A DNA stretch of 64,000 nucleotides from Rhodospirillaceae bacterium (GTDB taxonomy: Bacteria; Pseudomonadota; Alphaproteobacteria; Dongiales; Dongiaceae): positions 248,001 to 312,000 of the forward strand of contig SSEL01000023.1 of NCBI GenBank assembly GCA_008012315.1. Direction: 5' to 3'. How positions within the stretch are numbered: the first letter of the stretch is position 1; the number at the start of each line of letters is the position of its first letter. A model generated the notes under the pieces. That model was not told where the DNA came from. It did not search any database and saw nothing but the letters and a program-made list of their open reading frames with translations. Positions 52,204-61,397 of this stretch are shown here, one piece after another. The position numbers and the translations under genes are program-made.

Positions 52204-53619
52204 ATGAGCGACGCAGCAGAAACGGCATCGGCTTTCGCGACCATCGCTGAACTGGCGGATGCGCTTGCCCGTGGCCGCACGACATCGACGGCCATCATCC
52301 GCCGTGCCCTTGATCGCGTCTCAGCCCACGACCCCTCGCTGCACGCCTTTGTGGCGCTTTTCTCCGAAGCGGCGCTCCAAGCCGCGACGGCCGCCGACGA
52401 GCGCAGGGCGCGGGGGGCCTCGCACGGGCCGCTCGACGGGCTTCCCTTCGCGGTGAAGGATCTCTTTCATGTCGACGGTTATCCGACCGCGGCTGGATCC
52501 AAAGCGCTTGGGGACGGCCCCGCAACGGCCACCGCAAATGCCGTCCGGCGCCTGACTTCCGCCGGCATGATCGCACTGGGCAAGGTCCAGACGGTGGAAT
52601 TCGCCTTCGGCAGTTGGGGAACGAATGCCGTCCTTGGAACGCCGCTCAATCCGCGCGAGCCGGCAGTGCCGCGTGCACCCGGCGGCTCATCGAGCGGCTC
52701 CGGCGTCGCGGTCGCAGCAGGGCTGGTGCCGGCGGCGCTCGGCACCGATACCGGCGGCTCGGTGCGCAACCCGGCGGCGATGTGCGGGATCGTCGGCCTC
52801 AAGACGTCGGTGGGCCTCATCGGCAGGGGCGGATTGCTGCCGCTTGCCGCCTCCTTCGACAGTGTCGGGCCGATGACGCGCTCGGTCGAAGATGCGGCGA
52901 TCCTGCTCGCTGCCCTGCAAGGGCAAGATGCCGATGATCCCGCCACCTTCGGCATTATGCCGGCCGATCCGCTGCGTCATCTCGGCGATGGCGTTGCGGG
53001 CTTGCGGCTGCGAATCCCGGCGGCGCGCGATCTCACCGCGGTCGAAGACGATGTATTGCGGCTGTTCAAGGCGACGATCGACGAACTGGCGACGCTTGGT
53101 GCGGAAATCACGCAAAAGCCGATGCCGCGCCGGCCGGAAGAATATATGGCCGTCACCGGCGACCTCATGGCGGCGGAATCATGGCACTACCTGCATCGCT
53201 ATGTGGCGCCTGAAGACAGCGTCGTCCATCCAATCATCCGCAACCGGATCCTGCATGGCAAGACGATCGACGGTGCGCATTATCAGGAACTCGTGGCGAT
53301 GCGGCGATGCGCCCAGATCGACTTCCATCGCTACTTGGCGGATGCGGATGCCTTTCTGACGCCGACCGCGCCGATCCTGCCACGGCCGTTGGCGGAAATC
53401 GATGAGGGGAAAACACCGCTCGGCACCTTCACCCGCATGGTGAATCTGATGGACATGGCGGCGCTCAGCGTCCCGGCCGGCCTTGTCGACCGTCTGCCGG
53501 TGGCGCTGCAGATCGTCGTGCGGCGATTCCAGGATCCCCTGGCGCTGCGTATCGGCCGTGCGCTGGAACTCCGTCGCGGCGGCCTTTTCGTGCCGCCGGC
53601 GGGTTACGCTGAACCCTGA
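52204..53619 (+). CDS. Amidase-signature family hydrolase, second of two
   Basis: A 471-residue Ser-cisSer-Lys amidase: catalytic Lys in PFAVKDLFHVDG, signature APGGSSSGSGVAVAAGLVP, and the nucleophile region GTDTGGSVRNPAAMCGIVGLKTS. It is only distantly similar to the amidase at 49.3 kb, so it is not a recent duplicate. It converges on the LIV transporter genes with 24 bases between, and may act on the compound they import. Confidence 0.9.
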   Translation: MSDAAETASAFATIAELADALARGRTTSTAIIRRALDRVSAHDPSLHAFVALFSEAALQAATAADERRARGASHGPLDGLPFAVKDLFHVDGYPTAAGSKALGDGPATATANAVRRLTSAGMIALGKVQTVEFAFGSWGTNAVLGTPLNPREPAVPRAPGGSSSGSGVAVAAGLVPAALGTDTGGSVRNPAAMCGIVGLKTSVGLIGRGGLLPLAASFDSVGPMTRSVEDAAILLAALQGQDADDPATFGIMPADPLRHLGDGVAGLRLRIPAARDLTAVEDDVLRLFKATIDELATLGAEITQKPMPRRPEEYMAVTGDLMAAESWHYLHRYVAPEDSVVHPIIRNRILHGKTIDGAHYQELVAMRRCAQIDFHRYLADADAFLTPTAPILPRPLAEIDEGKTPLGTFTRMVNLMDMAALSVPAGLVDRLPVALQIVVRRFQDPLALRIGRALELRRGGLFVPPAGYAEP

Positions 53620-53643
53620 CCGGCGAGCGGGATTACGCCAGCG

Positions 53644-54408
53644 TCATGCGCCGCTTGCATAGAGCCAGCGGGCGACCAGCGCGTCGGTATCGCTGCCAAA
53701 GTCTTCGCGAGCGCCTTCGGAAAAAACGACGCCGGTCTTGACCACATAGACGTAATCGGTGATTGCAAGCGCCGCCCGGATATCCTGGTCGACTAGAAGC
53801 ACGGCTTTGCCGAGGTCGTGAGCGAGATCGCGCACGATAGTATAGATGGTATCACTGGTAAGCGGGTCCACGCCCGCTGTCGGCTCGTCGATCAGATAAA
53901 CCGACGGGTCGGCCATCAGGCTGCGGGCGATCTCCACTTGGCGCTGCTGGCCGCCGGAGAGCTGCCCCGCCTGTTGATTTCGCTTCTCCCGGACGACGGG
54001 AAAGCGTGCATAGGCACGTTCCAGCCTTTCAGTGAGGACCGCTTTCTTCGGCCGTGCATGCCAGAGCCCGAGCTTGAGATTGGATTCGACCGTGAGATAG
54101 GGAAAGAGGCTCGGTCGCTGCGGCAGATAGGCGAGGCCGAGGCCGAGCATGCGGAAAGGTGGGCTCGCGGCGATCTCATTGCCGTCCAGCAGCACGCGAC
54201 CGGCGCGCGGCTTCAGGAAGCCGAACAGGGCCTTGAGCAAGGTCGATTTGCCGGTGCCGTTCGGCCCGACGACACATGAGATGCGTCCCGCCCAGGCCTT
54301 GGCGGAAATATCCCGCAGGATATCGATATCGCGGGTATAGCCGGCAACGAGGTTCTCGCAGGCAAGCAGCGCCGGTGCCTTGTGCCAGGGGATGGTTGCT
54401 TCAGCCAT
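53644..54408 (-). CDS. LIV-type ABC transporter ATP-binding protein LivF
   Basis: One of two ATPases of a branched-chain amino acid/amide-type importer; 254 residues. Walker A GPNGTGKST, signature LSGGQQRQVEIARSLM, Walker B VYLIDEPTAGVD and the switch His region are present. The ATG (RBS GAGAGG) lies seven bases past a four-unit tandem repeat that separates it from livG. Confidence 0.93.
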   Translation of the reverse strand: MAEATIPWHKAPALLACENLVAGYTRDIDILRDISAKAWAGRISCVVGPNGTGKSTLLKALFGFLKPRAGRVLLDGNEIAASPPFRMLGLGLAYLPQRPSLFPYLTVESNLKLGLWHARPKKAVLTERLERAYARFPVVREKRNQQAGQLSGGQQRQVEIARSLMADPSVYLIDEPTAGVDPLTSDTIYTIVRDLAHDLGKAVLLVDQDIRAALAITDYVYVVKTGVVFSEGAREDFGSDTDALVARWLYASGA

Positions 54409-54415
54409 GATGCCT

Positions 54416-54479
54416 CTCAGTGACTTGGCCGTTCAATGATTTGCCTGTTCAATGACTTGCCCATTCAATGACTTGTCCG
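54416..54479 (-). repeat. Four 16-bp tandem repeats spanning the livG stop and livF leader
   Basis: Plus-strand units: CTCAGTGACTTGGCCG (54416-54431), TTCAATGATTTGCCTG (54432-54447), TTCAATGACTTGCCCA (54448-54463), TTCAATGACTTGTCCG (54464-54479). On the coding strand each ends in a TCA(T/C)TGA motif, so the last codons and stop of livG have been multiplied. The innermost unit ends at the livF ribosome-binding site. Unit length is not a multiple of three. Confidence 0.85.
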
Positions 54480-55205
54480 CGTGCCGGTATAGGCGCGCAC
54501 GACGTCGGGGTTCTGCAGCACCTCGGCGACGTTCCCATCGGCGATCTTTTGACCGCGGGCCATCACCATGACGCGGGTCACGACCGACTGGATGGCCTCG
54601 AGATTGTGATCCACCAGGACGATCGTGTGCCCATCGCGGTTGAGGCTTTTGATGTGGTCGATGATTTCTTCCAGCAGGCGCGGATGGACGCCGGCAAAAG
54701 GCTCGTCGAGCAACAGCAGGCGCGGCTTGAGCATCAGCGCGCGGCCGAGCTCCAGCAGCTTTTGTTGGCCACCGGACAGGGCCCGTGCATATTGGTTGGC
54801 GAGATGGCCAAGCTTCAGGAATTGTAGCACGCCACGTGCCCGTTCCTCAGCGGTACTGCGCCGCTCGGCATAGTCCGAAAGGGCCGGTACGATCAGGTTT
54901 TCCAGCACCGTCATGCGCCGGAACAACCGTGGCACCTGGAATGTGCGTGCAACACCCCGCCGGGCGAAAAGATGAGCCGGCGAATGCGCCATGTCGCTGC
55001 CTTCGACCACGATGGTGCCGCCGGTTGGGCGGAGCGCGCCCGTCACCATATTGATCGTTGTTGTCTTGCCCGAGCCATTCGGCCCGATCAGCCCCAGGAT
55101 CTCGCCGCGCTCGAGCGTGAAGGAAAGATTCTCGACGGCGTGAATGCCGCCGAAATGCTTCGAAAGTCCGTTGACGGAAAAGAACATCGTGCCGCCATCA
55201 GCCAT
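54465..55205 (-). CDS. LIV-type ABC transporter ATP-binding protein LivG
   Basis: Second ATPase of the importer, 246 residues: Walker A GPNGSGKTT, the LivG-type RTFQVPRLFRRMTVLEN, signature LSGGQQKLLELGRALM, Walker B LLLLDEPFAGVHP. Its ATG overlaps the livM stop by eight bases (ATGGCTGA); an internal ATG at 55187 is a second possibility. Its last codons form the outermost unit of the tandem repeat. Confidence 0.93.
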   Translation of the reverse strand: MADGGTMFFSVNGLSKHFGGIHAVENLSFTLERGEILGLIGPNGSGKTTTINMVTGALRPTGGTIVVEGSDMAHSPAHLFARRGVARTFQVPRLFRRMTVLENLIVPALSDYAERRSTAEERARGVLQFLKLGHLANQYARALSGGQQKLLELGRALMLKPRLLLLDEPFAGVHPRLLEEIIDHIKSLNRDGHTIVLVDHNLEAIQSVVTRVMVMARGQKIADGNVAEVLQNPDVVRAYTGTRTSH

Positions 55206-56166
55206 TGCTGGGCCCTCCCACCGACGGTATGGCGGCGCGCCGCTCCTGCCGCCGCCTTCCCAGGCTTTCCAGAACCGGGAAAAGGCCGTTCTGTGCGAAG
55301 CGCTGCACCAGGATCAGGGCCAGTCCCATGAGCACGAACCGCCATTCGCCATAGGAGCGCAGCGTCTCCGACAGCAGGAAGACGACAACCGCGCCGATCA
55401 CCGCACCCGGGAGGCTTTCGATGCCGCCGATCACCGCCATGGCGATGACGAGTCCCATTTCCGGCAGGATGGCGATGTTCGGCGTGAGAATGCCGATGAA
55501 ATGGCCGTAATAGATACCGGCGATCGCGGCGATGACGCTGGTCACGACGAAAACCAGGATCTTGTACCGGGTCGTATCGACACCGCTTGCACGGGCGGCT
55601 CCTTCATCCTCGCGGATCGCCCGCAGGAAGAGGCCGACGCGGGTGGCGAGAAGCCCGTTCATGGCAACCAATGCCAGGACGACGAGCGCCAGCCCCAGAT
55701 AGTAATAGGGAATATCTGACTTGCCGGTGAAGAGGCCCGGCACCGGCAAGCCCAGCATGCCGCGGGTCACGTCCTCCTCGGCGACCAGCATCAGCCTGAA
55801 AATCTCCGAGATCGCCAGGGTGAACAAGGCGAGATAGGGGCCCGAGAGCCTGAGCACGAGCGCACCGATCAGGGCGCCGATCACGGCGGCAAGAAGAATT
55901 GCCGTAATGATGGCGACGGGCAGTGAAAATCCCAGCTGCCCGGCGCAAAGGGCGGAAGCATAGCCGCCGAGTGCCGCGAAGGCGACATGGGCGAAGGAAA
56001 ACTGCCCGGCATAGCCGGCGAGCAGTGCCCAACTGGCGGCGAGCAGCGCGTAATACCAGGCAATCGCGCCGACATGGATCCAGTACGGGCCCATGCCCAG
56101 CGGCAGGAGCAGCGCGACAATGAGGAGGACGGCCTGACTCCACCGCGTGAAAGAGAGGTGCAGCAT
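55198..56166 (-). CDS. LIV-type ABC transporter permease LivM
   Basis: Inner-membrane permease of 322 residues with about ten hydrophobic segments. YAGQFSFAHVAFAALGGYASA and the C-terminal half with RAIREDEGAARASGVDTTRYKI carry the conserved EAA-like loop that contacts the ATPases. The C-terminal tail is Arg-rich. It lies nine bases behind livH. Confidence 0.92.
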   Translation of the reverse strand: MLHLSFTRWSQAVLLIVALLLPLGMGPYWIHVGAIAWYYALLAASWALLAGYAGQFSFAHVAFAALGGYASALCAGQLGFSLPVAIITAILLAAVIGALIGALVLRLSGPYLALFTLAISEIFRLMLVAEEDVTRGMLGLPVPGLFTGKSDIPYYYLGLALVVLALVAMNGLLATRVGLFLRAIREDEGAARASGVDTTRYKILVFVVTSVIAAIAGIYYGHFIGILTPNIAILPEMGLVIAMAVIGGIESLPGAVIGAVVVFLLSETLRSYGEWRFVLMGLALILVQRFAQNGLFPVLESLGRRRQERRAAIPSVGGPSNG

Positions 56167-56175
56167 CTTCGTTTC

Positions 56176-57075
56176 CTATTCGAGCCGCAGATGCGACCGC
56201 CCGAAAAGGCCGGTCGGCCGGATGAGCAGGGTTACCACGAGCAGCAATGCGCCAAATGCCTGCGTGTAAGCGAGTGCCCGGTTCGGGTCCGGCAGGTAAC
56301 CGACGCCAAGCCCCTGAACGAGGCCGAGCAGGATGCCGCCGGCGATGCTGCCGCCGACGGAGCCCATGCCGCCGAGCACGATGATGATGAAGGCCTGCAC
56401 CGCCGGCAGATCCCCCATCGATGGCGAGAGCGCGAAGATCGGCGCAATCAGCGCGCCGGCACCGCCGGCGAGCGCGGAGCTGAGGCCGAAGGCAATCGTA
56501 TACATGCGGCGCGGATCGATGCCGATGACGGCGGCCGATTCCCGGCTCTGGCTGACCGCGTCGAGTGCCTGGCCGAGTGCCGTGCGCTTGAGGAAGAGCG
56601 TCAGACCGACGAGCAGGACGACAGCCACAACGGCTGCGATAAGCCGGTCATAGGGCAGGATCAAGGGGCCGAGGATCAGCGCGCCGGGCATGAAGGAGGG
56701 GGGTGATTTTGAAAAAGGTCCGAAAACCACGAGCCCGAGATTGCTCAGCAAAATGGTCAGGCCGAAAGTGACGATGATGGCATATTCGTCCTTGCGCTCG
56801 ACCTTGTCGGTATACATCGGCGCGATCACCAGCCGTTCGAAGATGACGCCAAAGATGAAGAGCGCCACCATCGCGCCTGCGACGCCAACCAGCGACGGCA
56901 AGCCAAGGGCGGTGATGAGATAATAAGAGGCATAGCCGCCCAGCATGTAGAGCGATCCGTGGCCGAAATTGACGACCTTCAGCACGGAGAAGACCAGCGT
57001 CAGCCCCGAGGCGACCAGCGCGAAGATGAGGCCGATGACCAAGCCGTTGACGGCAAGGAGGAGAAAATAGCTCAT
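56176..57075 (-). CDS. LIV-type ABC transporter permease LivH
   Basis: Inner-membrane permease of 299 residues: ALVASGLTLVFSVLKVVNFGHGSLYMLGGYASYY at the N-terminus and the coupling loop ALGQALDAVSQSRESAAVIGID. ATG 57075 begins MSYFLLLAVNGLVIG, the normal N-terminus; the upstream open frame is not coding. The 139-base gap to livK is GC-rich and contains a CGCCGGCG-type hairpin, which could reduce transcription beyond livK so that more binding protein is made. Confidence 0.92.
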   Translation of the reverse strand: MSYFLLLAVNGLVIGLIFALVASGLTLVFSVLKVVNFGHGSLYMLGGYASYYLITALGLPSLVGVAGAMVALFIFGVIFERLVIAPMYTDKVERKDEYAIIVTFGLTILLSNLGLVVFGPFSKSPPSFMPGALILGPLILPYDRLIAAVVAVVLLVGLTLFLKRTALGQALDAVSQSRESAAVIGIDPRRMYTIAFGLSSALAGGAGALIAPIFALSPSMGDLPAVQAFIIIVLGGMGSVGGSIAGGILLGLVQGLGVGYLPDPNRALAYTQAFGALLLVVTLLIRPTGLFGRSHLRLE

Positions 57076-57214
57076 GGTTCGATCGCAGTCCCGATATCGC
57101 AATCCCCGATAGGGGCGGTGGTCCCGACGGTGCGACAACCGGTGGGACGTGGCGGACGGCCGTGGTACCGACAACCGAGGCGCCGGCGACCGAGGGGCCG
57201 CCGGCGGGCCAGGA

Positions 57215-58441
57215 TCACTTCTGGACTTTGTCGGTCGTGGCCCATTTCTTCGGATAGACGATCGCCGCGTCTTCCGGCGGCTGGTTCTCGGCCGTGTACT
57301 GGATGATGGTGAAGGGCACGTCCTTGAACTGATGATATGCCCAGTCGGGCGTCTTATCCGTCGGGAATGTGTAGGTGGCGTTCAAGCCCTCGTAGGTATT
57401 CTCTTCGATCGCCTTGATGATGGCGGCCCGGTCGGCGGAACCGGCCTTTTTGATCGCCGCGACCACGACGCCAAGAGTGTCATGGGCTTCTAGCGCGACG
57501 CCGGTGGGCGCGCGGTTGTAGCGCGCCGTGAAGTCCTTCACAAATGCCTGGGTCGCGGCGTTCCATTGCGATTTCGGCTGGGCGACATTGACGATCAGAA
57601 GGTTTTTGGCACAGGGGCCATCGACTTCCCAGACTTCCTTCTGCAGCAAGCCGGAGGAGCCGATCAGGGCGGTCTGCGCGGTCGGCGCCAGGCCGAGCTG
57701 GCAGGCCTGCTTGACGAGCTGGTATTGCGCCTGGCCGGCGATCACCATCTGGATCGCGTCAGGGCGGGGGTTCTGGCTCATCAGCCGCAAAAGCGCAGGC
57801 GTGAAGTCCTGCTGGTTGAGATCGATTGTCGCCAAGGTGTAGTTGATGTTCTTCGCCTTCAATTCATTGGCGACGATCGACGCACCTCCCTGTCCGAAAT
57901 CGGTATTCTCGGCGACGATGGCGATGTTCTTGTAGCCCTGCTCGATTGTCCAATCGGCGGCTTTGACATAGATCAGCGAATTGGCGGGCGCGACGCGAAA
58001 GACCTCGGGATATTGCTTGGCCGTGATGGCATCGGCCCAGACATCCGCGCCGACCCAGGCAACGCCGTATTTGTGTGCTTCCTCGATTTCCGCCAGCGCG
58101 ACCGAAGAGTGGAATTCGCCGACGATCGCCGAAACATTGTCTTTGGTGATGAGGCGGACGGCGGCAGCGCCGCCTTCCGCAGGCTGCCCCTTGGTATCTT
58201 CATAGATGACTTTCAGCGGGCGGCCGAGCACGCCGCCGTCCTTGTTGATCTGGTCGACCTCGAGCTGGACCGCCCACTGCATCTCCTGGCCGCCGGAATA
58301 GTTGCCTGGAGGCGAGAGCGGGCCGACCCAGCCGATCGTGATCGGATCTTCGGCCAGTGACGAAGCTGCGGCCAATGGCAGCATGGCCAAAGCAAGGGCT
58401 GCGGCACTCAGATGGAAACGTAAGCTGCCTTTCATACTCAT
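57215..58441 (-). CDS. LIV-type periplasmic substrate-binding protein
   Basis: A 408-residue exported type I periplasmic binding protein. It has a signal peptide ending near SLAED, then ITIGWVGPLSPPGNYSGGQEMQWAVQLEVDQIN, VIYEDTKGQPAEGGAAAVRLI and AIVGEFHSSVALAEIEEAHKYGVAWVGA, typical of LivJ/LivK-like proteins. These bind branched amino acids, amides, urea or related small compounds, so the ligand is open. First gene of the minus-strand transporter operon, divergent to the RpiR-type regulator. Confidence 0.92.
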   Translation of the reverse strand: MSMKGSLRFHLSAAALALAMLPLAAASSLAEDPITIGWVGPLSPPGNYSGGQEMQWAVQLEVDQINKDGGVLGRPLKVIYEDTKGQPAEGGAAAVRLITKDNVSAIVGEFHSSVALAEIEEAHKYGVAWVGADVWADAITAKQYPEVFRVAPANSLIYVKAADWTIEQGYKNIAIVAENTDFGQGGASIVANELKAKNINYTLATIDLNQQDFTPALLRLMSQNPRPDAIQMVIAGQAQYQLVKQACQLGLAPTAQTALIGSSGLLQKEVWEVDGPCAKNLLIVNVAQPKSQWNAATQAFVKDFTARYNRAPTGVALEAHDTLGVVVAAIKKAGSADRAAIIKAIEENTYEGLNATYTFPTDKTPDWAYHQFKDVPFTIIQYTAENQPPEDAAIVYPKKWATTDKVQK

Positions 58442-58464
58442 GTCCTCCCTGGCTTTTTGATTTG

Positions 58465-58505
58465 TTTGAAATGAAACATTACACTCATTTTACGAATTTT
58501 GAAAT
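58465..58505. promoter_or_regulatory. Candidate regulator-binding repeats between livK-type and rpiR-type genes
   Basis: TTTGAAAT occurs at 58465-58472 and 58498-58505, 33 bases apart (about three helical turns), in an AT-rich stretch between divergent genes. RpiR-family operators often contain TGAAA elements, so this is a plausible operator and promoter region. Confidence 0.4.
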
Positions 58506-58545
58506 ATCCATTGCAGCACCAAAGCGACGAGCGTAGATTCGGGCC

Positions 58546-59409
58546 ATGTTGGAACCTGCCTTTCGTTCGCGTCTCCTGGAAGCCTATCAAGCCATGCCTC
58601 GCCAACTTCGCGCGGCGGCGCAATGGGTTCTCGATAATCCGCGCGACGTGGCGCTGCTGACCATGCGTGAACAGGCGCGCCGGGCGGGTGTGAATCCCGC
58701 ATCCATGACCCGGCTGGCGCAACGCATGGGACTTGAAGGCTATGAAAGCATCCGCGACCTCTATGCGGAAAGGCTGCGCCGCGGTGAGACGGAATTCTCC
58801 GGACGGGCGGAAGCGCTGGTCGCAAGGCGGCGCCAAGATGGGGATGGCGCACTCGCTTACGATCTTGCGGAAACGCTCGGCCGGCATATGACGGCTCTTG
58901 GCAGCCCCGCCACCCTGGATCAGACGACCCAGGCAGCCGCTTTGCTCGCCAAGGCCGCGCGCATCCACGTCCTCGGTTACCGGTCGAGCTATCCCGTCGC
59001 CTGTCATTTCGCTTATGTCTACGGCCTTGCCGGCGGCAATGTCCGGCTGCTGGACGGGCCGGGTGGCACCGGCCCGGATGCGCTGCGCGGATCGGGACAG
59101 GGTGACGCGCTGCTTGCCGTCAGCGTCAAGCCTTATACGCGGGCGGCGATCGAGGTGGTCGATTACGCCGTCACCCTGGGGATCTCTATCATTGCCATCA
59201 CGGACAGCGTGGTGTCGCCGCTTGTCGGGCGCGCCCATGCCGCCGTTATCGTGCCGACGGAAAGCCCCTCTTTTTTCCATACCATGGCGCCGGCTTTCGC
59301 CATCGCCGAAGGCCTGGCCGCGATTCTCGCGGCCACCGCGGGGGGAAGCGCGCTTACTGCCGTGCGCGCGATGGAACACCAGTTCGACATGCTTTCAACC
59401 CATATCTGA
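58546..59409 (+). CDS. RpiR/MurR-family transcriptional regulator
   Basis: A 287-residue regulator with an N-terminal HTH_6 domain (about 1-77; MLEPAFRSRLLEAYQAMPRQ, TMREQARRAGVNPASMTRLAQRMGLEGY) and a C-terminal SIS domain (about 125-265; RIHVLGYRSSYPVACHFAYV, LAVSVKPYTRAAIEVVDYA, AITDSVVSPL). SIS domains sense phosphorylated or other small metabolites. It is divergent to the transporter operon and two bases ahead of an aminotransferase gene, so it probably controls both. Confidence 0.92.
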   Translation: MLEPAFRSRLLEAYQAMPRQLRAAAQWVLDNPRDVALLTMREQARRAGVNPASMTRLAQRMGLEGYESIRDLYAERLRRGETEFSGRAEALVARRRQDGDGALAYDLAETLGRHMTALGSPATLDQTTQAAALLAKAARIHVLGYRSSYPVACHFAYVYGLAGGNVRLLDGPGGTGPDALRGSGQGDALLAVSVKPYTRAAIEVVDYAVTLGISIIAITDSVVSPLVGRAHAAVIVPTESPSFFHTMAPAFAIAEGLAAILAATAGGSALTAVRAMEHQFDMLSTHI

Positions 59410-59411
59410 AT

Positions 59412-60755
59412 ATGGCCGCCCCCATGACTCACATCCTTCACCGCTCCACCACGTCAAAGCTGCCCGTCGCTGTGGGCGGCAAGGGTATCGAGCTCTTCGA
59501 CAACGAGGGGCGCGCCTATATCGATGCATCGGGTGGTGCGGCGGTCTCCTGCCTGGGCCATGGTCATCCGGACGTGCTGGCGGCGCTGCATGCGCAGCTC
59601 GACAAGCTGGCTTATGCCCATACCGGCTTTTTCACCACCGAGGTGGCGGAAGAGCTGGCTGATTGCCTCATCGCCGATGCGCCGGCAGGTATCGGCCATG
59701 TCTATCTGGTCAGCGGCGGGTCGGAAGCGATCGAAGCCGCGCTGAAAATGGCGCGGCAGTATTTCGTCGAAAAAGGGGAGCCTCAACGGCGCCATATCAT
59801 CGCGCGCCGGCAGAGCTATCACGGCAACACGCTGGGGGCCCTGGCGGCCGGTGGCAATGAATGGCGGCGTGGCCAGTTCAAGCCGCTGCTCGTCGAGACG
59901 CATCACATCGATCCGTGCTTCGCCTACCGCTTCCAGCGGCCAGGCGAATCGGATGCGGATTATGCGGCACGCGCGGCGCAGGCGCTGGAGGACAAGATCC
60001 TTGAGCTTGGATCGGGAGAGGTCATTGCCTTCGTTGCCGAGACCGTGGTCGGCGCTACATCCGGCGCGGTGCCGCCGGTGGCGGATTACCTCAAGCGCAT
60101 TCGCGCGATCTGCGACCGCTATGGCGTGCTGCTGATCCTCGATGAGGTGATGTGCGGCATGGGCCGCACGGGCACGCTGCATGCCTGCGAACAGGATGGC
60201 GTGGCCCCGGATTTGATGGCGATCGCCAAGGGGCTTGGGGGTGGCTATCAGCCGATCGGCGCGGTGCTCCTCTCGGAAAAGATCTTCGACGCCTTTGCCG
60301 GCGGCTCGGGCTTCTTCCAGCATGGCCACACATATATGGGCCATCCGATGGCCGCTGCCGCCGGATTGGCCGTGCAGCACATCATCCGCCGCGACAATCT
60401 GCTGGATAACGTGCGGATGATGGGCACGCAGTTGAGGCGCCGTCTCAACGAATGCTTTGGCAACCATCACCATGTCGGCGACATTCGCGGGCGCGGCCTG
60501 TTCCAGGCGATCGAGATCGTCTCCGACCGCACCACCAAGGAACCTTTCGATCCTGCCCTGAAACTCCATGCGCGAATCAAGCGGGAGGCGATGGCCAAGG
60601 GGTTGATGGTCTATCCGATGGGCGGCACTATCGACGGCTACCGTGGCGACCATGTGCTGATCGCACCACCCTTCATTTCGACGGCCGGCGACATCGACAC
60701 GATCGTCGAGCGGCTGGGCGATGCCGTCGATGCGGTATTGCGCGGTCTCGGCTGA
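59412..60755 (+). CDS. Class III PLP-dependent aminotransferase
   Basis: A 447-residue fold-type I enzyme of the omega-aminotransferase group: ASGGAAVSCLGHGHPDV, SGGSEAIEAALKMARQYF, RRQSYHGNTLGALA, LLILDEVMCGMGRTGTLHACE, and the PLP lysine in MAIAKGLGGGYQPIGAVL. Members act on omega-amino acids, beta-alanine, GABA, diamines or 2,2-dialkylglycine; the exact substrate is unknown. Translation starts two bases behind the regulator's stop, so they share a transcript. Confidence 0.92.
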   Translation: MAAPMTHILHRSTTSKLPVAVGGKGIELFDNEGRAYIDASGGAAVSCLGHGHPDVLAALHAQLDKLAYAHTGFFTTEVAEELADCLIADAPAGIGHVYLVSGGSEAIEAALKMARQYFVEKGEPQRRHIIARRQSYHGNTLGALAAGGNEWRRGQFKPLLVETHHIDPCFAYRFQRPGESDADYAARAAQALEDKILELGSGEVIAFVAETVVGATSGAVPPVADYLKRIRAICDRYGVLLILDEVMCGMGRTGTLHACEQDGVAPDLMAIAKGLGGGYQPIGAVLLSEKIFDAFAGGSGFFQHGHTYMGHPMAAAAGLAVQHIIRRDNLLDNVRMMGTQLRRRLNECFGNHHHVGDIRGRGLFQAIEIVSDRTTKEPFDPALKLHARIKREAMAKGLMVYPMGGTIDGYRGDHVLIAPPFISTAGDIDTIVERLGDAVDAVLRGLG

Positions 60756-60767
60756 GCTGGCCGGCGT

Positions 60768-60798
60768 TTGTCGCGCTCTTAGATGGGCGCGATGACAA
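60768..60798. terminator. Imperfect hairpin between convergent genes
   Basis: TTGTC-GCGC and GCGC-GAT-GACAA can pair with a small asymmetry around a short loop. It lies between the aminotransferase and the isochorismatase-type gene. Weak support. Confidence 0.3.
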
Positions 60799-60812
60799 GA
60801 ATTTGCCGATCC

Positions 60813-61397
60813 TTAAAGTGTCAATCCCGGCGGCAGTGCCTGCGGCAGTTCCGCCTTGATCGCGGCATTGGTCTTCAAATCGCGCACCCATTCATAATAG
60901 ATGCCCTTCACCGAAGTGATCATCACGCCCGCCGCCGTCATCCGCCGCAGGCCGTGATTGTGATGCGGTGGCGGTGAGCCGGTGGCATCATCCACGACGG
61001 CGACCCGATAATCTGCGTCGAGAAGGCCGATGGCGGAATGCGCGATGCAGACATCCGTCTCAAGCCCGACCAGCACGAAATCATGCCGTCCGCTGGCTTC
61101 GACCGCAGCTCTGATATCGGGCTGGCCGAAAAGCCCGAAAGTTATCTTGTCGAATGTCTTGCTGCCAGGCGGCAGTTCATCGGTCAGTGAGGAAACCAGC
61201 GGCCCGTCTCGTTCGATATCTTCCGCCGTCGCGATGATGGGAATGTCGAGTGCACGCGCCACCCGCATCAGCCAGGCGATCCGCTCGATCAGCGGTCCCC
61301 GCTGATCGAGCGGCAGTTTGTCGAGGAAATACTGTTGGACATCGATGACCACCAGGCAACTCTGCGTGCGGTCGATCAGTCCATGCGAATGTCCCAT
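60813..61397 (-). CDS. Isochorismatase-fold cysteine hydrolase
   Basis: A 194-residue protein with the cysteine hydrolase triad D19 (VVIDVQQYF), K84 (TFDKITFG) and C117 (LETDVCIAH). Members hydrolyse amides or ureides such as nicotinamide, N-carbamoylsarcosine or ureidoacrylate. With two amidases, an aminotransferase and an importer nearby, an amide-cleaving catabolic step is likely. It is the last island-type gene before ygiQ. Confidence 0.9.
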   Translation of the reverse strand: MGHSHGLIDRTQSCLVVIDVQQYFLDKLPLDQRGPLIERIAWLMRVARALDIPIIATAEDIERDGPLVSSLTDELPPGSKTFDKITFGLFGQPDIRAAVEASGRHDFVLVGLETDVCIAHSAIGLLDADYRVAVVDDATGSPPPHHNHGLRRMTAAGVMITSVKGIYYEWVRDLKTNAAIKAELPQALPPGLTL

